A program made the translations under genes and the position numbers. From positions 1 to 61,357 of IMG/VR virus record IMGVR_UViG_3300048584_000008: a DNA stretch of 61,357 bases; one strand, 5' to 3'. The notes beneath the pieces are model-generated. The model was given only the letters and a program-made list of their open reading frames with translations. It was not told the origin of the DNA and searched no databases. This document shows, in pieces, positions 7,779 through 16,025 of the stretch (the stretch's first letter is position 1; each line of letters begins with the position of its first letter). The stretch is from a virus.

Positions 7779-9381
7779 GCTAGACTTTAGCAACGCCGAG
7801 CAGGCTCTTAAGAGCCTACCTAAGTTTGACGTCAACGAGTTTAACCTAGCAGTACAGGCTATGGGCGAGGATATCGTGTCTGGTAAGGCAGATAATAGGT
7901 CGATGCAGACCTTTCTCGCCATGCTAGAGGAGCTAGAGAAGCGGGAGGCCGGAGCCGGTACGGGTAAGTGGTTTGTTCCCGGCACTCCCTACGGAATCGA
8001 GAACTGCCCTAAGCACCGGGCGTTCTTTGACGCCGGAGCCGAGTACAAGGAACGCATCTTTCTAGCGTCTAACCGTACTGGTAAGTCTATCGCGGGAGCT
8101 TTCGAGATGGCTTGCCACCTTACCGGGGAATACCCCGACTGGTGGAGAGGGGTTAAGTTCGATAGACCCATCTCGGCGTGGGCTACTGGCGCTACTGCCC
8201 GTACTACACGAGACGTTGTACAGCAGGAGCTTATTGGGCCTATGGGTAGCTGGGGTACCGGCATGATTCCCCTAGAGAAGATGGGCCGTTCTTGGGCGCT
8301 ACAGGGCACACCAGGCGGTCTAGACGTACTAGAAGTTAAGCACAAGTCCGGGGGCATGTCACGCCTAGGATTCAAGAATTATGAGCAGTCTATCGACACC
8401 TTCATGGGTGTCAAGCTAGACGTGGTTTGGCTGGACGAAGAGTGCCCACAGAACATTTACAACGAATGTTTGATGCGTACTATGACTACACACGGCATCG
8501 TTATGGTTACCTTCACCCCGCTTAAGGGCCTGACACCGTTTGTGGTTAGCTTCCTCAGCAAGGCAGAGTTTCTGGCAGGTGCTAGGCCGATTACGGTCCC
8601 CGCCAAGGACAAGCCGGAAGGCGACGATGAAGGAGAGGATGCCCGATTCAAGGACCTAGTTAGGTCTAAGGCCGTGATTCAGGCGGGCTGGGATGACGCT
8701 CCGTGGCTAGAAGAGAGCCAGAAGGCTAAGATGCTGGACGATACGGCCCCTCACCTACGAGCTGCTCGTTCTAAGGGTATCCCGGCTATGGGTTCTGGCA
8801 ACGTTTACCCGATTCCTTTCGAGGAAATCTCGTGTAATCCGTTCAAGATACCCGAGCACTACAAGAGAATGTACGCCCTAGACGTGGGCTGGAACAGAAC
8901 CGCCGCTCTCTGGGCCGCAATTGACCCAGATACGGACACAATCTATATCCATGACGAGCACTACATGGGAGAAGCTCCGCCAGCCGTACACACTGCCGCT
9001 ATCAGAGGGCGTGGAGACTGGATTCCGGGAGTAATCGACCCAGCCTCGCGTGGCCGTAGCCAGATTGACGGGCTTAATCTATTCCAAATCTACAAGGATA
9101 TGGGGCTTAAGCTTAATAAAGCGAATAACGAAGTAGAGAGCGGTATTGCCCTCGTGTGGGCGCTGATGTCTACTGGTAGACTCAAGATATTTTCTAACCT
9201 AACTCACTTTCCAAGTGAATATTTAATCTACCGCCGGGACGATAAGGGCCGCATAGTAAAGGAAAAAGACCATCTGATGGACTGCCTCCGATACATTGTC
9301 AATAACCAGATAAGAGCCATGTCGAAACGCGCGATATCAAACAGAGGAGTGGGGGATGGAAGCCGAAACTATGACATCTGA
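7771..9381 (+). CDS. Terminase large subunit (packaging ATPase and nuclease)
   Basis: 536 residues. The ATPase domain carries Walker A SNRTGKS (residues 100-106) after a hydrophobic strand and Walker B VVWLDEE (Asp222, Glu223). The C-terminal RNase H-like nuclease starts at YALDVGWNRTAALW (Asp371), has the second acidic region in GVIDPASRGRS, and ends with KDHLMDCLRYI. It translocates and cuts concatemeric DNA at the portal. Gene order small terminase, large terminase, portal is standard. Leucine codons here are mostly CTA: six of the first eight. Confidence 0.93.
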   Translation: MSELDFSNAEQALKSLPKFDVNEFNLAVQAMGEDIVSGKADNRSMQTFLAMLEELEKREAGAGTGKWFVPGTPYGIENCPKHRAFFDAGAEYKERIFLASNRTGKSIAGAFEMACHLTGEYPDWWRGVKFDRPISAWATGATARTTRDVVQQELIGPMGSWGTGMIPLEKMGRSWALQGTPGGLDVLEVKHKSGGMSRLGFKNYEQSIDTFMGVKLDVVWLDEECPQNIYNECLMRTMTTHGIVMVTFTPLKGLTPFVVSFLSKAEFLAGARPITVPAKDKPEGDDEGEDARFKDLVRSKAVIQAGWDDAPWLEESQKAKMLDDTAPHLRAARSKGIPAMGSGNVYPIPFEEISCNPFKIPEHYKRMYALDVGWNRTAALWAAIDPDTDTIYIHDEHYMGEAPPAVHTAAIRGRGDWIPGVIDPASRGRSQIDGLNLFQIYKDMGLKLNKANNEVESGIALVWALMSTGRLKIFSNLTHFPSEYLIYRRDDKGRIVKEKDHLMDCLRYIVNNQIRAMSKRAISNRGVGDGSRNYDI

Positions 9382-11566
9382 ACTGGACGGAGCGCCTCTA
9401 ACCGAGGAGCAGAAGCTGGAAGCCGAGCTAGCCCTAGTAGAAGAGGCTAAGGCAAACCTCGCCCGCGAGGCTGCGTTCGATAGCCTAGCCCGTTCTATTG
9501 AGTCGAGGTTCTACCAGAGAGCTTCTAGACGTAAGACTAAAGAGTCTGAGTGGATGAAGGCTATGGAATTGTACCTAGGTAATCTACTTACCTCAACAAG
9601 TACCTCCTCGGAGATGCCTTTTGCTGGTACTAACTCCAGCAGCCGCCCCTACTACAACATTATTGCCAGCAAGTGCGACATCGCAATCGCTCAGTCGGTG
9701 GATATGCAGTTTGCTGGCGGTGAAAAGAACTGGTCACTCACGGCCTCGCCCAATAACCGCGACCCGGCTAACGCAGAGCGTGCCCGTTTGATGGAAAAAG
9801 AGATTGAGACGCAGCTAGAGCGCTGTTCGTATGGTAAGAAGACTCGCCGGGCCATCGAGGATCGTGTAATTCTAGGTACTGGCGTGCTAAAAGGCCCCGT
9901 TAATACTGGCCGCGTGTATACCACGTACGCTCCCGTACCGGGAACTGACATTTGGGCACCCAAGCCGGGCGTAGATAAGTCGCCGGCCATTGAGTGGGTC
10001 AATCCTTGGTTCTTTTTCCCCGACGATAGCGTCAACGAGTTCTCTCAGGTTGGCGACACCATCGAAGTGCACCCCTCTTCTGCTATGGAACTGAAGAAGT
10101 GGCGCTTCCACCCCGGATTTATCCGAGATGCGGTGGACGAGGTACTGAAAACTAAGCCTGAAGAGTACATGATGCAGGTCTACACTGACTATAGCAGCAT
10201 AACGGACACTAATCCGTACCTCTTCAAAGAGAAGTACATGGTTCTGGAGTATCACGGCCCTATTTCGGCGGACGATTTAGCGCTTCTGTCTATTGAGGCT
10301 CCAGCTTACGACCCCATCAACGAAGAGTACTACGGTGAGGTGTGGGTTTGCGCCGGTAAGGTCATCCGTATAGAGCTAGAGAACATCGAGGCGTCCTTTG
10401 AGGTGCCTTATGCCGTGTCTACGTGGAAGAAGGACCCGGCCTCTGTGTTCGGTTTCGGTTCTCCGCTGCTTATGAAGGACTCTCAGCGTGTTGCTCGTGA
10501 GGTTTGGCGTATGGTGCTGGATAATGCCAGCCTGTCGTCCGGCCCGCAGCTAGCGATGCACCGTACTTACGTAGAGCCGCAGGATGGTAAGTGGGAACTG
10601 GCTCCTAACAAGGCTTGGAACCTACTAGACGCGTCTATTGACGTGCAGAAGGCTATCCAGTTCTTTAACGTGCCCAATATGACCACAGAGCTACTACCTA
10701 TCCTAGATGTTGCTAGGGGCATGGCCGAGGAAGAGTCCATGATGCCGATGATTTCGGCTGGCTTGGGCGGGGCTGACGTGCAGGAGTCTGCTTCTGGCAG
10801 CCTGATGATGCGGGAAGCGGCTACTACCATCGTAGACTTCCTATCTGAGGACTGGGACGATAACGTTACCGAGAAAATCATCCGCCGTACCTATGGCTGG
10901 AATATGCAGTACAATCCGTTAGCGGATATTAAGGGTGAGTACACAGTAGACGTGCGTACCGCCACCGAGTTTAAGAACAAGCAGATGTACCTACGCGACC
11001 TTGAGCGTCTAAGCATGGAAGTTACCCAGAACCCGGAAGCGGGTATGCTGGTCAACAAGGAAGAGTTGTTCCGCGCCCGCATGGCAGTTATGAAGATTCC
11101 CTACGGTGCTATTATCCGTAGCGATGAAGAGATTGCCCAGCTTAAGGCGGCGCAGGCAGCGCAGCCGTCCCCAGAAAGTATGGAGATGAAGCTTAAGCAG
11201 CAGGAGCTGGCTCTAGAGGAGCGCAGCATTGCCCTTAAGGAGAAGATGCTGGAGTTTGAGAAGGCGCAACAGCAGGCTCGTGAGGTCATGGATCATCAGG
11301 AGCGTATGTCGGCTAATAGGGCTAGAGAACTTGAAGCGATGGCTGCGGTTACCCGTACCCAGAACGAAAAGGATACTCAGTTCCTACAGCTGGCGCAGAA
11401 GATGGAGTCGGAGAAAGAGAAGAGAGCGTTGCTTGCTAGGATTGCGGTCACTAATAACGAGACCAAGAGATTCGCAGCGCAGCTGGACTCGAACGCTAAG
11501 GCTCGTCAACATATCCTTACAGCCGAAGAGATGAGGCTGAAGGCCACTACGGGGAGTGGTATCTAA
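9356..11566 (+). CDS. Portal (head-tail connector) protein
   Basis: 736 residues, a size close to P22-type portals. The N-terminal region (RPYYNIIASKCDIAIAQSVD), the GVLKGP segment, EWVNPWFFFPDDSV and the YKEKY-like YLFKEKYMVLEYHGP are portal hallmarks, as is the long central helix region. Residues from about 600 to the end form a long, charged coiled coil (EMKLKQQELALEERSIALKE and so on), corresponding to the barrel of P22-like portals. It forms the dodecameric channel for DNA entry and binds the terminase. The start overlaps the large terminase by 26 bases, with AGGAG before ATG. Confidence 0.88.
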   Translation: MEAETMTSELDGAPLTEEQKLEAELALVEEAKANLAREAAFDSLARSIESRFYQRASRRKTKESEWMKAMELYLGNLLTSTSTSSEMPFAGTNSSSRPYYNIIASKCDIAIAQSVDMQFAGGEKNWSLTASPNNRDPANAERARLMEKEIETQLERCSYGKKTRRAIEDRVILGTGVLKGPVNTGRVYTTYAPVPGTDIWAPKPGVDKSPAIEWVNPWFFFPDDSVNEFSQVGDTIEVHPSSAMELKKWRFHPGFIRDAVDEVLKTKPEEYMMQVYTDYSSITDTNPYLFKEKYMVLEYHGPISADDLALLSIEAPAYDPINEEYYGEVWVCAGKVIRIELENIEASFEVPYAVSTWKKDPASVFGFGSPLLMKDSQRVAREVWRMVLDNASLSSGPQLAMHRTYVEPQDGKWELAPNKAWNLLDASIDVQKAIQFFNVPNMTTELLPILDVARGMAEEESMMPMISAGLGGADVQESASGSLMMREAATTIVDFLSEDWDDNVTEKIIRRTYGWNMQYNPLADIKGEYTVDVRTATEFKNKQMYLRDLERLSMEVTQNPEAGMLVNKEELFRARMAVMKIPYGAIIRSDEEIAQLKAAQAAQPSPESMEMKLKQQELALEERSIALKEKMLEFEKAQQQAREVMDHQERMSANRARELEAMAAVTRTQNEKDTQFLQLAQKMESEKEKRALLARIAVTNNETKRFAAQLDSNAKARQHILTAEEMRLKATTGSGI

Positions 11567-11812
11567 ATGCGTATACCCTTAGACTTTAACACCTCATCCC
11601 GGGAGTGGGATACTATACGCAGTTTAATGGAAGAAGAAAGAGAGTTACTCGTAGGGAAGCTCTGTGCTTTAGAGTGCTCCCCAACCCAGACAGACCAACT
11701 AAGGGGACGAATAGCTTTCATACGCGACTTCCTCGCCTCAGTTGAAGCAGCCGCCAAAGAGCGCCTGCAATTAGGAGGAATGAGAAATGTCCCAAGAGAA
11801 CAGAATAGATAA
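11567..11812 (+). CDS. Small helical protein between portal and scaffold genes
   Basis: 81 residues, starting directly after the portal stop and overlapping the scaffold gene by 26 bases. It is almost entirely helical with heptad-like leucines (RSLMEEERELLVGKLCALE). No recognised family. It may be a small assembly factor; similar short genes at this position are common and uncharacterised. Confidence 0.55.
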   Translation: MRIPLDFNTSSREWDTIRSLMEEERELLVGKLCALECSPTQTDQLRGRIAFIRDFLASVEAAAKERLQLGGMRNVPREQNR

Positions 11813-12794
11813 GACCCAAGAGGAATTGTTTGAAGAGATCAACGCAGCCCGTGCCGCTGGCACCGACTACGGTAAGGTCCTAAAGAATGTAAACGTGTCG
11901 GACTCGGAATCTAATGAAGATACCGTAGTACCTAAAGAAGAGGCCCCTCTGATCGAGGTGCCAGAAGTAACAGAGGAAGTAGACACGACAAAGGTTACCA
12001 CAGAAGTTACCCCCGCTCCCGTTGACTGGGAAGCCGGGCTAAGTCCTGAGGTACTTGCTGAAGTACAGAAGCTCAAGGATGAGCGAGCCCAGTTAGAACA
12101 TCGCGTGAAGTCTGAACTGGGTAGAGTGCCTTACCTACAGCGTAAGGTAGAAGAACTGTCACGCCAAACGTCCCAGCCGCCGACTCCTCCTGTGGGGAGT
12201 ACCGCCGCTACAAAGACAAGCGGAAAGTTTGCCGAAAGACTTGCCCGAGCACGAGAGGTTGATCCCGACCTAGCAGATTTGTTTGAAGCTGCGATTGAGG
12301 AAATCTCTGCACCCTTGCGCGAAGAACTGACAAACGAGGTACACCAGACCAAGCAGGCTATTGCAGACAAAGAGTACGAGGAACTATGGCAGAGAGAGAA
12401 AGCCAAACTCCTACAACAGGTCCCGCAGGCCGATGAAGTCTTTAAGCACCCGATGTACAAGCAGTGGAAGAGTGAGATACCGGAAAATCTACTTAGACTG
12501 TCTAGCTCCGTCTACGCCGATGAGGTTGTGATTGCACTAGAGCAGTTCGCTAAGTATGTTGCCCTACAGTCACCAGAGACTCCGGCCTCGCCGCAGGCTC
12601 CGGTTGCTCCGGCCCCGGTTGATACTACCGCTAGCGATAAGTTGGCCGCTGATAGAGCTAGGAAGCTTTCCAGCGGTGCACCGAGTACGTCGGCACCCGC
12701 GCCTAGGGGTGGGACTGGAATCCCAGAAGACCCCGATGCGCTGTTTAACTACATAACTGATAAGATTCGTAAGAACGAACCTTATAAACTTTAA
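11787..12794 (+). CDS. Putative capsid scaffolding protein
   Basis: 335 residues directly upstream of the major capsid gene, which is the usual place of the scaffold. The N-terminal 80 residues are acidic and disordered. A charged coiled coil follows (LAEVQKLKDERAQLEHRVKS and onward), then a Pro/Ala/Thr-rich linker (SQPPTPPVGS, later ASPQAPVAPAPV) and a short C-terminal helix (DALFNYITDKIRKNEPYKL). This acidic, helical build with a basic end is what scaffolds share; sequence conservation is otherwise low. Confidence 0.72.
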   Translation: MSQENRIDKTQEELFEEINAARAAGTDYGKVLKNVNVSDSESNEDTVVPKEEAPLIEVPEVTEEVDTTKVTTEVTPAPVDWEAGLSPEVLAEVQKLKDERAQLEHRVKSELGRVPYLQRKVEELSRQTSQPPTPPVGSTAATKTSGKFAERLARAREVDPDLADLFEAAIEEISAPLREELTNEVHQTKQAIADKEYEELWQREKAKLLQQVPQADEVFKHPMYKQWKSEIPENLLRLSSSVYADEVVIALEQFAKYVALQSPETPASPQAPVAPAPVDTTASDKLAADRARKLSSGAPSTSAPAPRGGTGIPEDPDALFNYITDKIRKNEPYKL

Positions 12795-12810
12795 CTAGGA
12801 GGATTAAATT

Positions 12811-13818
12811 ATGGCTTCTTTTTCCCCACAGACTTATGGTGATATCGGCACTCGCGTCGGTATTGTCCTCGTCTCGGAGATGCTTGAGCATGCCCGTCCC
12901 ATCGTGCAGCTCGAAAAGTTTGGCAAGAACCAGCCCGTGCCGGCTAACAAGGGCCTCGTGCTCAAGTGGCGTCGTCCCGTTCCGCTGGACGTTTCCCCGT
13001 TCGCTCTGACTGAAGGCGTTACGCCTGCTCCGTCGGCGCTCGACTACGATGACGTGACGGCTACCCTCAGCCAGTACGGCGGATTCATTCCGTTTACTGA
13101 CGTGATGGCCGACACCCACGAAGACCCGAACGTCAAGGTGATGGCTGAACTGGTGGGCGAGGCTGCGGCTACGACCAAAGAGATTCTGATTTGGAACACC
13201 CTGCGTGGTGGCACCAACGTTATCTTCTCGGGCGTTGCTACTACCCGCGCGCAGGTGACTGCTACTATCACGGAAGATGAACTCCGTCAGGCCCAGAAGG
13301 ACCTGAAGCAGGCCCACGGTAAGCACATTACCAAGATGCTCAATGCGTCGCAGAATGTGGCTACTGAGCCTGTTGCCCCGGCGTTTATCGGCTTCGGCGA
13401 AACCGCCCTTGAGGGTGACCTGCGCGATCTTGCCGGCTTCGTGCCGCGTGAGAAGTACGCCTCGGGCTCCCTGATTTCGGACTACGAGATCGGTAAGTTT
13501 GAAGATATCCGCTTCATCCTGACCCCGGTCCTCGGCCCGTTCGTGGGTGCCGGTTCGACCAGCATCACTGGTGTTGAGAACGACGGTGTGAACGTGAACG
13601 TGTACCCGCTCGTTATTCTGGCGCAGGATGCGTTCGCTGTTACTTCGCTACGTGGTATGTCTTCGGTCGAGATTAAGGTCAAGAACCCGGAGATGGGCAA
13701 GGACTACAACGACCCGCTGGGTCAGCGTGGCTTTGTGGCGTGGAAGATGTGGTTTGTCGTTACTCGTCTCAACGAGACTTGGATGATCCGCGTCGAAACC
13801 GCTGCTTCGTCCTACTAA
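12811..13818 (+). CDS. Major capsid protein, N4-gp56 family
   Basis: 335 residues. The opening (TYGDIGTRVGIVLVSEMLEHARPIV, split around residue 20) and the features GKNQPVPANKGLVLKWRRP, LTEGVTPAPSALDYDDVTAT and YGGFIPFTDV are typical of the N4-gp56 HK97-fold capsid family. AGGAGG precedes the ATG. By hand count only one of about 26 leucines uses CTA, against strong CTA use in neighbouring genes, which fits selection for high expression in the host. It builds the icosahedral shell around the scaffold. Confidence 0.92.
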   Translation: MASFSPQTYGDIGTRVGIVLVSEMLEHARPIVQLEKFGKNQPVPANKGLVLKWRRPVPLDVSPFALTEGVTPAPSALDYDDVTATLSQYGGFIPFTDVMADTHEDPNVKVMAELVGEAAATTKEILIWNTLRGGTNVIFSGVATTRAQVTATITEDELRQAQKDLKQAHGKHITKMLNASQNVATEPVAPAFIGFGETALEGDLRDLAGFVPREKYASGSLISDYEIGKFEDIRFILTPVLGPFVGAGSTSITGVENDGVNVNVYPLVILAQDAFAVTSLRGMSSVEIKVKNPEMGKDYNDPLGQRGFVAWKMWFVVTRLNETWMIRVETAASSY

Positions 13819-13833
13819 TAAAGGAGATTAAAT

Positions 13834-14361
13834 ATGGCTATCTATCAGTCCGCCGCCTACATGGGCGACGCTAACTTCCGCACTCTAGGCGACCAGCCTG
13901 CCGAAATCACTGCTACTATTGAGATTCCGGCTAACACTCGTCTGACTACTGCGGATAAGCTTCTCTTCCTCCATATCGGTGAGGCTCACTCGATTGACGA
14001 GGTTGTGGTTCGTTTTGAGGCTCTGGATAACGCCCAGACCCCGACTCTTACCCTAAACGTGGGTTACGAGACCGTCATTGCTGCTGACGATCCCGACGCC
14101 TTTCTGGCGGCTAGCACTCTTGGCCGTGCTGGCGGTCAGGCTCAGGTCGAGAACGGTGGCAACCCGGCCTTTGCCGTGGGTGCGCTCGCTCCGATCAATG
14201 AGATTCTTGACCTCGTGGCTATCCCGGCGGCTAACGCTGCTTCGGCTGCGGGTACTGGTACCCTAGGTACTGGTATCTCTGCTAAGTCTGTGACTCTGAC
14301 GGCTAAGATCAGCCGTAAGACCTCGGGCCTGCAGGGCACCCCGTACCGCTACGGCGCGTAA
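13834..14361 (+). CDS. Probable head decoration or minor head protein
   Basis: 175 residues directly after the capsid gene, with a strong AAGGAG site and the same host-like codon choice, so probably abundant in the virion. It is a beta-rich protein (ITATIEIPANTRLTTADKL, VVVRFEALDNAQTPTLTLNV). No motif names a family. A hairpin immediately downstream suggests transcription of this high-expression pair is attenuated here. Confidence 0.62.
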   Translation: MAIYQSAAYMGDANFRTLGDQPAEITATIEIPANTRLTTADKLLFLHIGEAHSIDEVVVRFEALDNAQTPTLTLNVGYETVIAADDPDAFLAASTLGRAGGQAQVENGGNPAFAVGALAPINEILDLVAIPAANAASAAGTGTLGTGISAKSVTLTAKISRKTSGLQGTPYRYGA

Positions 14362-14373
14362 CGTAACAACTTG

Positions 14374-14395
14374 TAAGGCCCCTTCGGGGGCCTTA
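14374..14395 (+). terminator. TTCG-loop hairpin after the capsid operon
   Basis: A perfect 9-bp stem (TAAGGCCCC with GGGGCCTTA) closes a TTCG tetraloop. No long T run follows, so it may act as a weak terminator or an RNA-stabilising 3' end after the capsid genes rather than a full stop. Confidence 0.75.
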
Positions 14396-14423
14396 CCCCT
14401 AAGTGTGATTAAGGAGAAATACT

Positions 14424-15041
14424 ATGTCGGATGAAATTCTGGACCAAGAGAAGGATGCACTAGACGGACTAACTATCGCGCAGGCTCGCTCGTACGCTAA
14501 ACTGTACAACGTGGCGCTCAGCCGAGAGATGACCCTAGATGACATCAAGGCCGCTATTAAGGCCAAGCAAGCTAAGCACAAGATGGTTACGCACGCTGAT
14601 GAGAGCACCGGCCCAGCGCCGGGTAAATGGCGTATCAAGGTTCACAAGACTAATGAGCACGGAGCTAAGGCGGGCAGCCGTCCAGTCCCTGTTATGGTCA
14701 ACGGATATAAGTGTTCCATCCCGCGCAACGTCGTAGTTGACGTGCCGGAAAAGGTGGTTCGCGTACTAGAGAACTCGGTGCACTACGTGCCGATTGAGAA
14801 TGACAGTGGCTTGTGGTCGTTTGAGCCGCAGCTGACCTACCCGTTCCAAGTGATTGCCAGCACTCCCGGTGCTGACCCGTCGCCGGGCTACGAGGCTGGC
14901 CGTGCTCGCATGTACAAGCAGCGTCTTGCTTATCGTGACGAGTTTGGTTACTGGCCTAAGAATCAGGCGCAGCTACGAGAGGCTATCAGTAACGGCCTTA
15001 TCGGCAAGCCTAAGCTACCCAGCACTGAAGTCGAAGCCTAA
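14424..15041 (+). CDS. Structural protein with N-terminal HeH/SAP-like helix pair
   Basis: 205 residues, AAGGAG before ATG. Residues 14-45 (LDGLTIAQARSYAKLYNV, then MTLDDIKAAIKAK) look like a helix-extended-helix nucleic-acid-binding module. The middle (PVPVMVNGYKCSIPRNVVVD and HYVPIENDSG) is beta-rich, and the end (YRDEFGYWPKNQAQLREAI) helical. It sits between capsid and adaptor genes; it may be a head-completion or DNA-binding virion protein (inference). Confidence 0.55.
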   Translation: MSDEILDQEKDALDGLTIAQARSYAKLYNVALSREMTLDDIKAAIKAKQAKHKMVTHADESTGPAPGKWRIKVHKTNEHGAKAGSRPVPVMVNGYKCSIPRNVVVDVPEKVVRVLENSVHYVPIENDSGLWSFEPQLTYPFQVIASTPGADPSPGYEAGRARMYKQRLAYRDEFGYWPKNQAQLREAISNGLIGKPKLPSTEVEA

Positions 15042-15059
15042 CTAGGAGAACGCTTAACA

Positions 15060-16025
15060 ATGAGTACATATCTGGAGTTAGTAAACCTAGCAATTGCCGA
15101 GGCGGGTAAGGACCAAGACGACCTTACTTCGGCTAACTTTGCTAGCCCGCCTGACATCCGTATGTACGGCAGGTTCAAGCGGTGGGTCAATGAGTCTTAT
15201 AAAGAGATTCAGATGGCCCGCAACGAGTGGGAATTTAAGACCGCCCGGGCCAGCGTATTTGCTGGTCCGGCTATTTACGTTGAGCAGGGTAGCCGTGCTA
15301 CTGCCCCCACTGTGGGGAGTCTCTACGTTGGTGCAGACAGCAACTACTCGCTAGAAGTAGAGCAGGTAATTCTGCACTCCGGCACGTGGCTTGCCGGTAC
15401 AGCTAAGGCCACAATCTATTTTACCGTGCCCGGCGATGTCGAGGCTTCGGACTTTAAGTTCAACGAAGTATTCACAGAAGACCTAGGTGTTGGTACCTTC
15501 CGCGTTAAGGGCTGGGGCCGCTACGACTTTAAGGTAGACGGTCAGGTCCCTGACATCATGGAAGTGCTAGTTGAGAGCTTCTCTTCTCAGAGTACTGGTG
15601 GCTCAGCTATTCAGGATAACGATCCCGACGTAGGCCTAAGCTCCCTCACTTACGTTCCTTGGAACGCATGGGAAGAAGTGTTTGATGGTATGGCCGGTAA
15701 CAGAGGCCGTCCTAGCTTTGTCACAACGGCACCAGATGGTACCCTAGAGTTCTGGCCGAGGCCGGACAAGCAGTACGTGATTCACTTTACGTACACCAAG
15801 GATGATGCTGCTAGTATGGTCCTCTTTGATGACACACCTTCCGCAATCCACCCGCGCTACCATGACATTATTGCGTGGATGGCTGTACACAAGTCGGGCA
15901 TGTATGACCGTGATCGGACTATTACTAGCCGGGCTGACAAGCGTATTACCTATTTCCGCAACGCAATGGAGCGCAACCTGATGCCAGCCGTTAGCTTCCA
16001 GCCGTCGAGGTTTAATCGTGAGTGA
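15060..16025 (+). CDS. Head-tail adaptor protein
   Basis: 321 residues. The N-terminus (YLELVNLAIAEAGKDQDDL followed by RFKRWVNESYKEIQMARNEWEF) is the helix-bundle signature of podophage adaptor (gp4-like or tail tubular A-like) proteins. The middle is a beta insertion, and the end (YHDIIAWMAVHKSGMYD, RITYFRNAMERN) returns to helices as in this family. It would ring the portal and join it to the tail nozzle. The final codons overlap the next gene by eight bases. Confidence 0.72.
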   Translation: MSTYLELVNLAIAEAGKDQDDLTSANFASPPDIRMYGRFKRWVNESYKEIQMARNEWEFKTARASVFAGPAIYVEQGSRATAPTVGSLYVGADSNYSLEVEQVILHSGTWLAGTAKATIYFTVPGDVEASDFKFNEVFTEDLGVGTFRVKGWGRYDFKVDGQVPDIMEVLVESFSSQSTGGSAIQDNDPDVGLSSLTYVPWNAWEEVFDGMAGNRGRPSFVTTAPDGTLEFWPRPDKQYVIHFTYTKDDAASMVLFDDTPSAIHPRYHDIIAWMAVHKSGMYDRDRTITSRADKRITYFRNAMERNLMPAVSFQPSRFNRE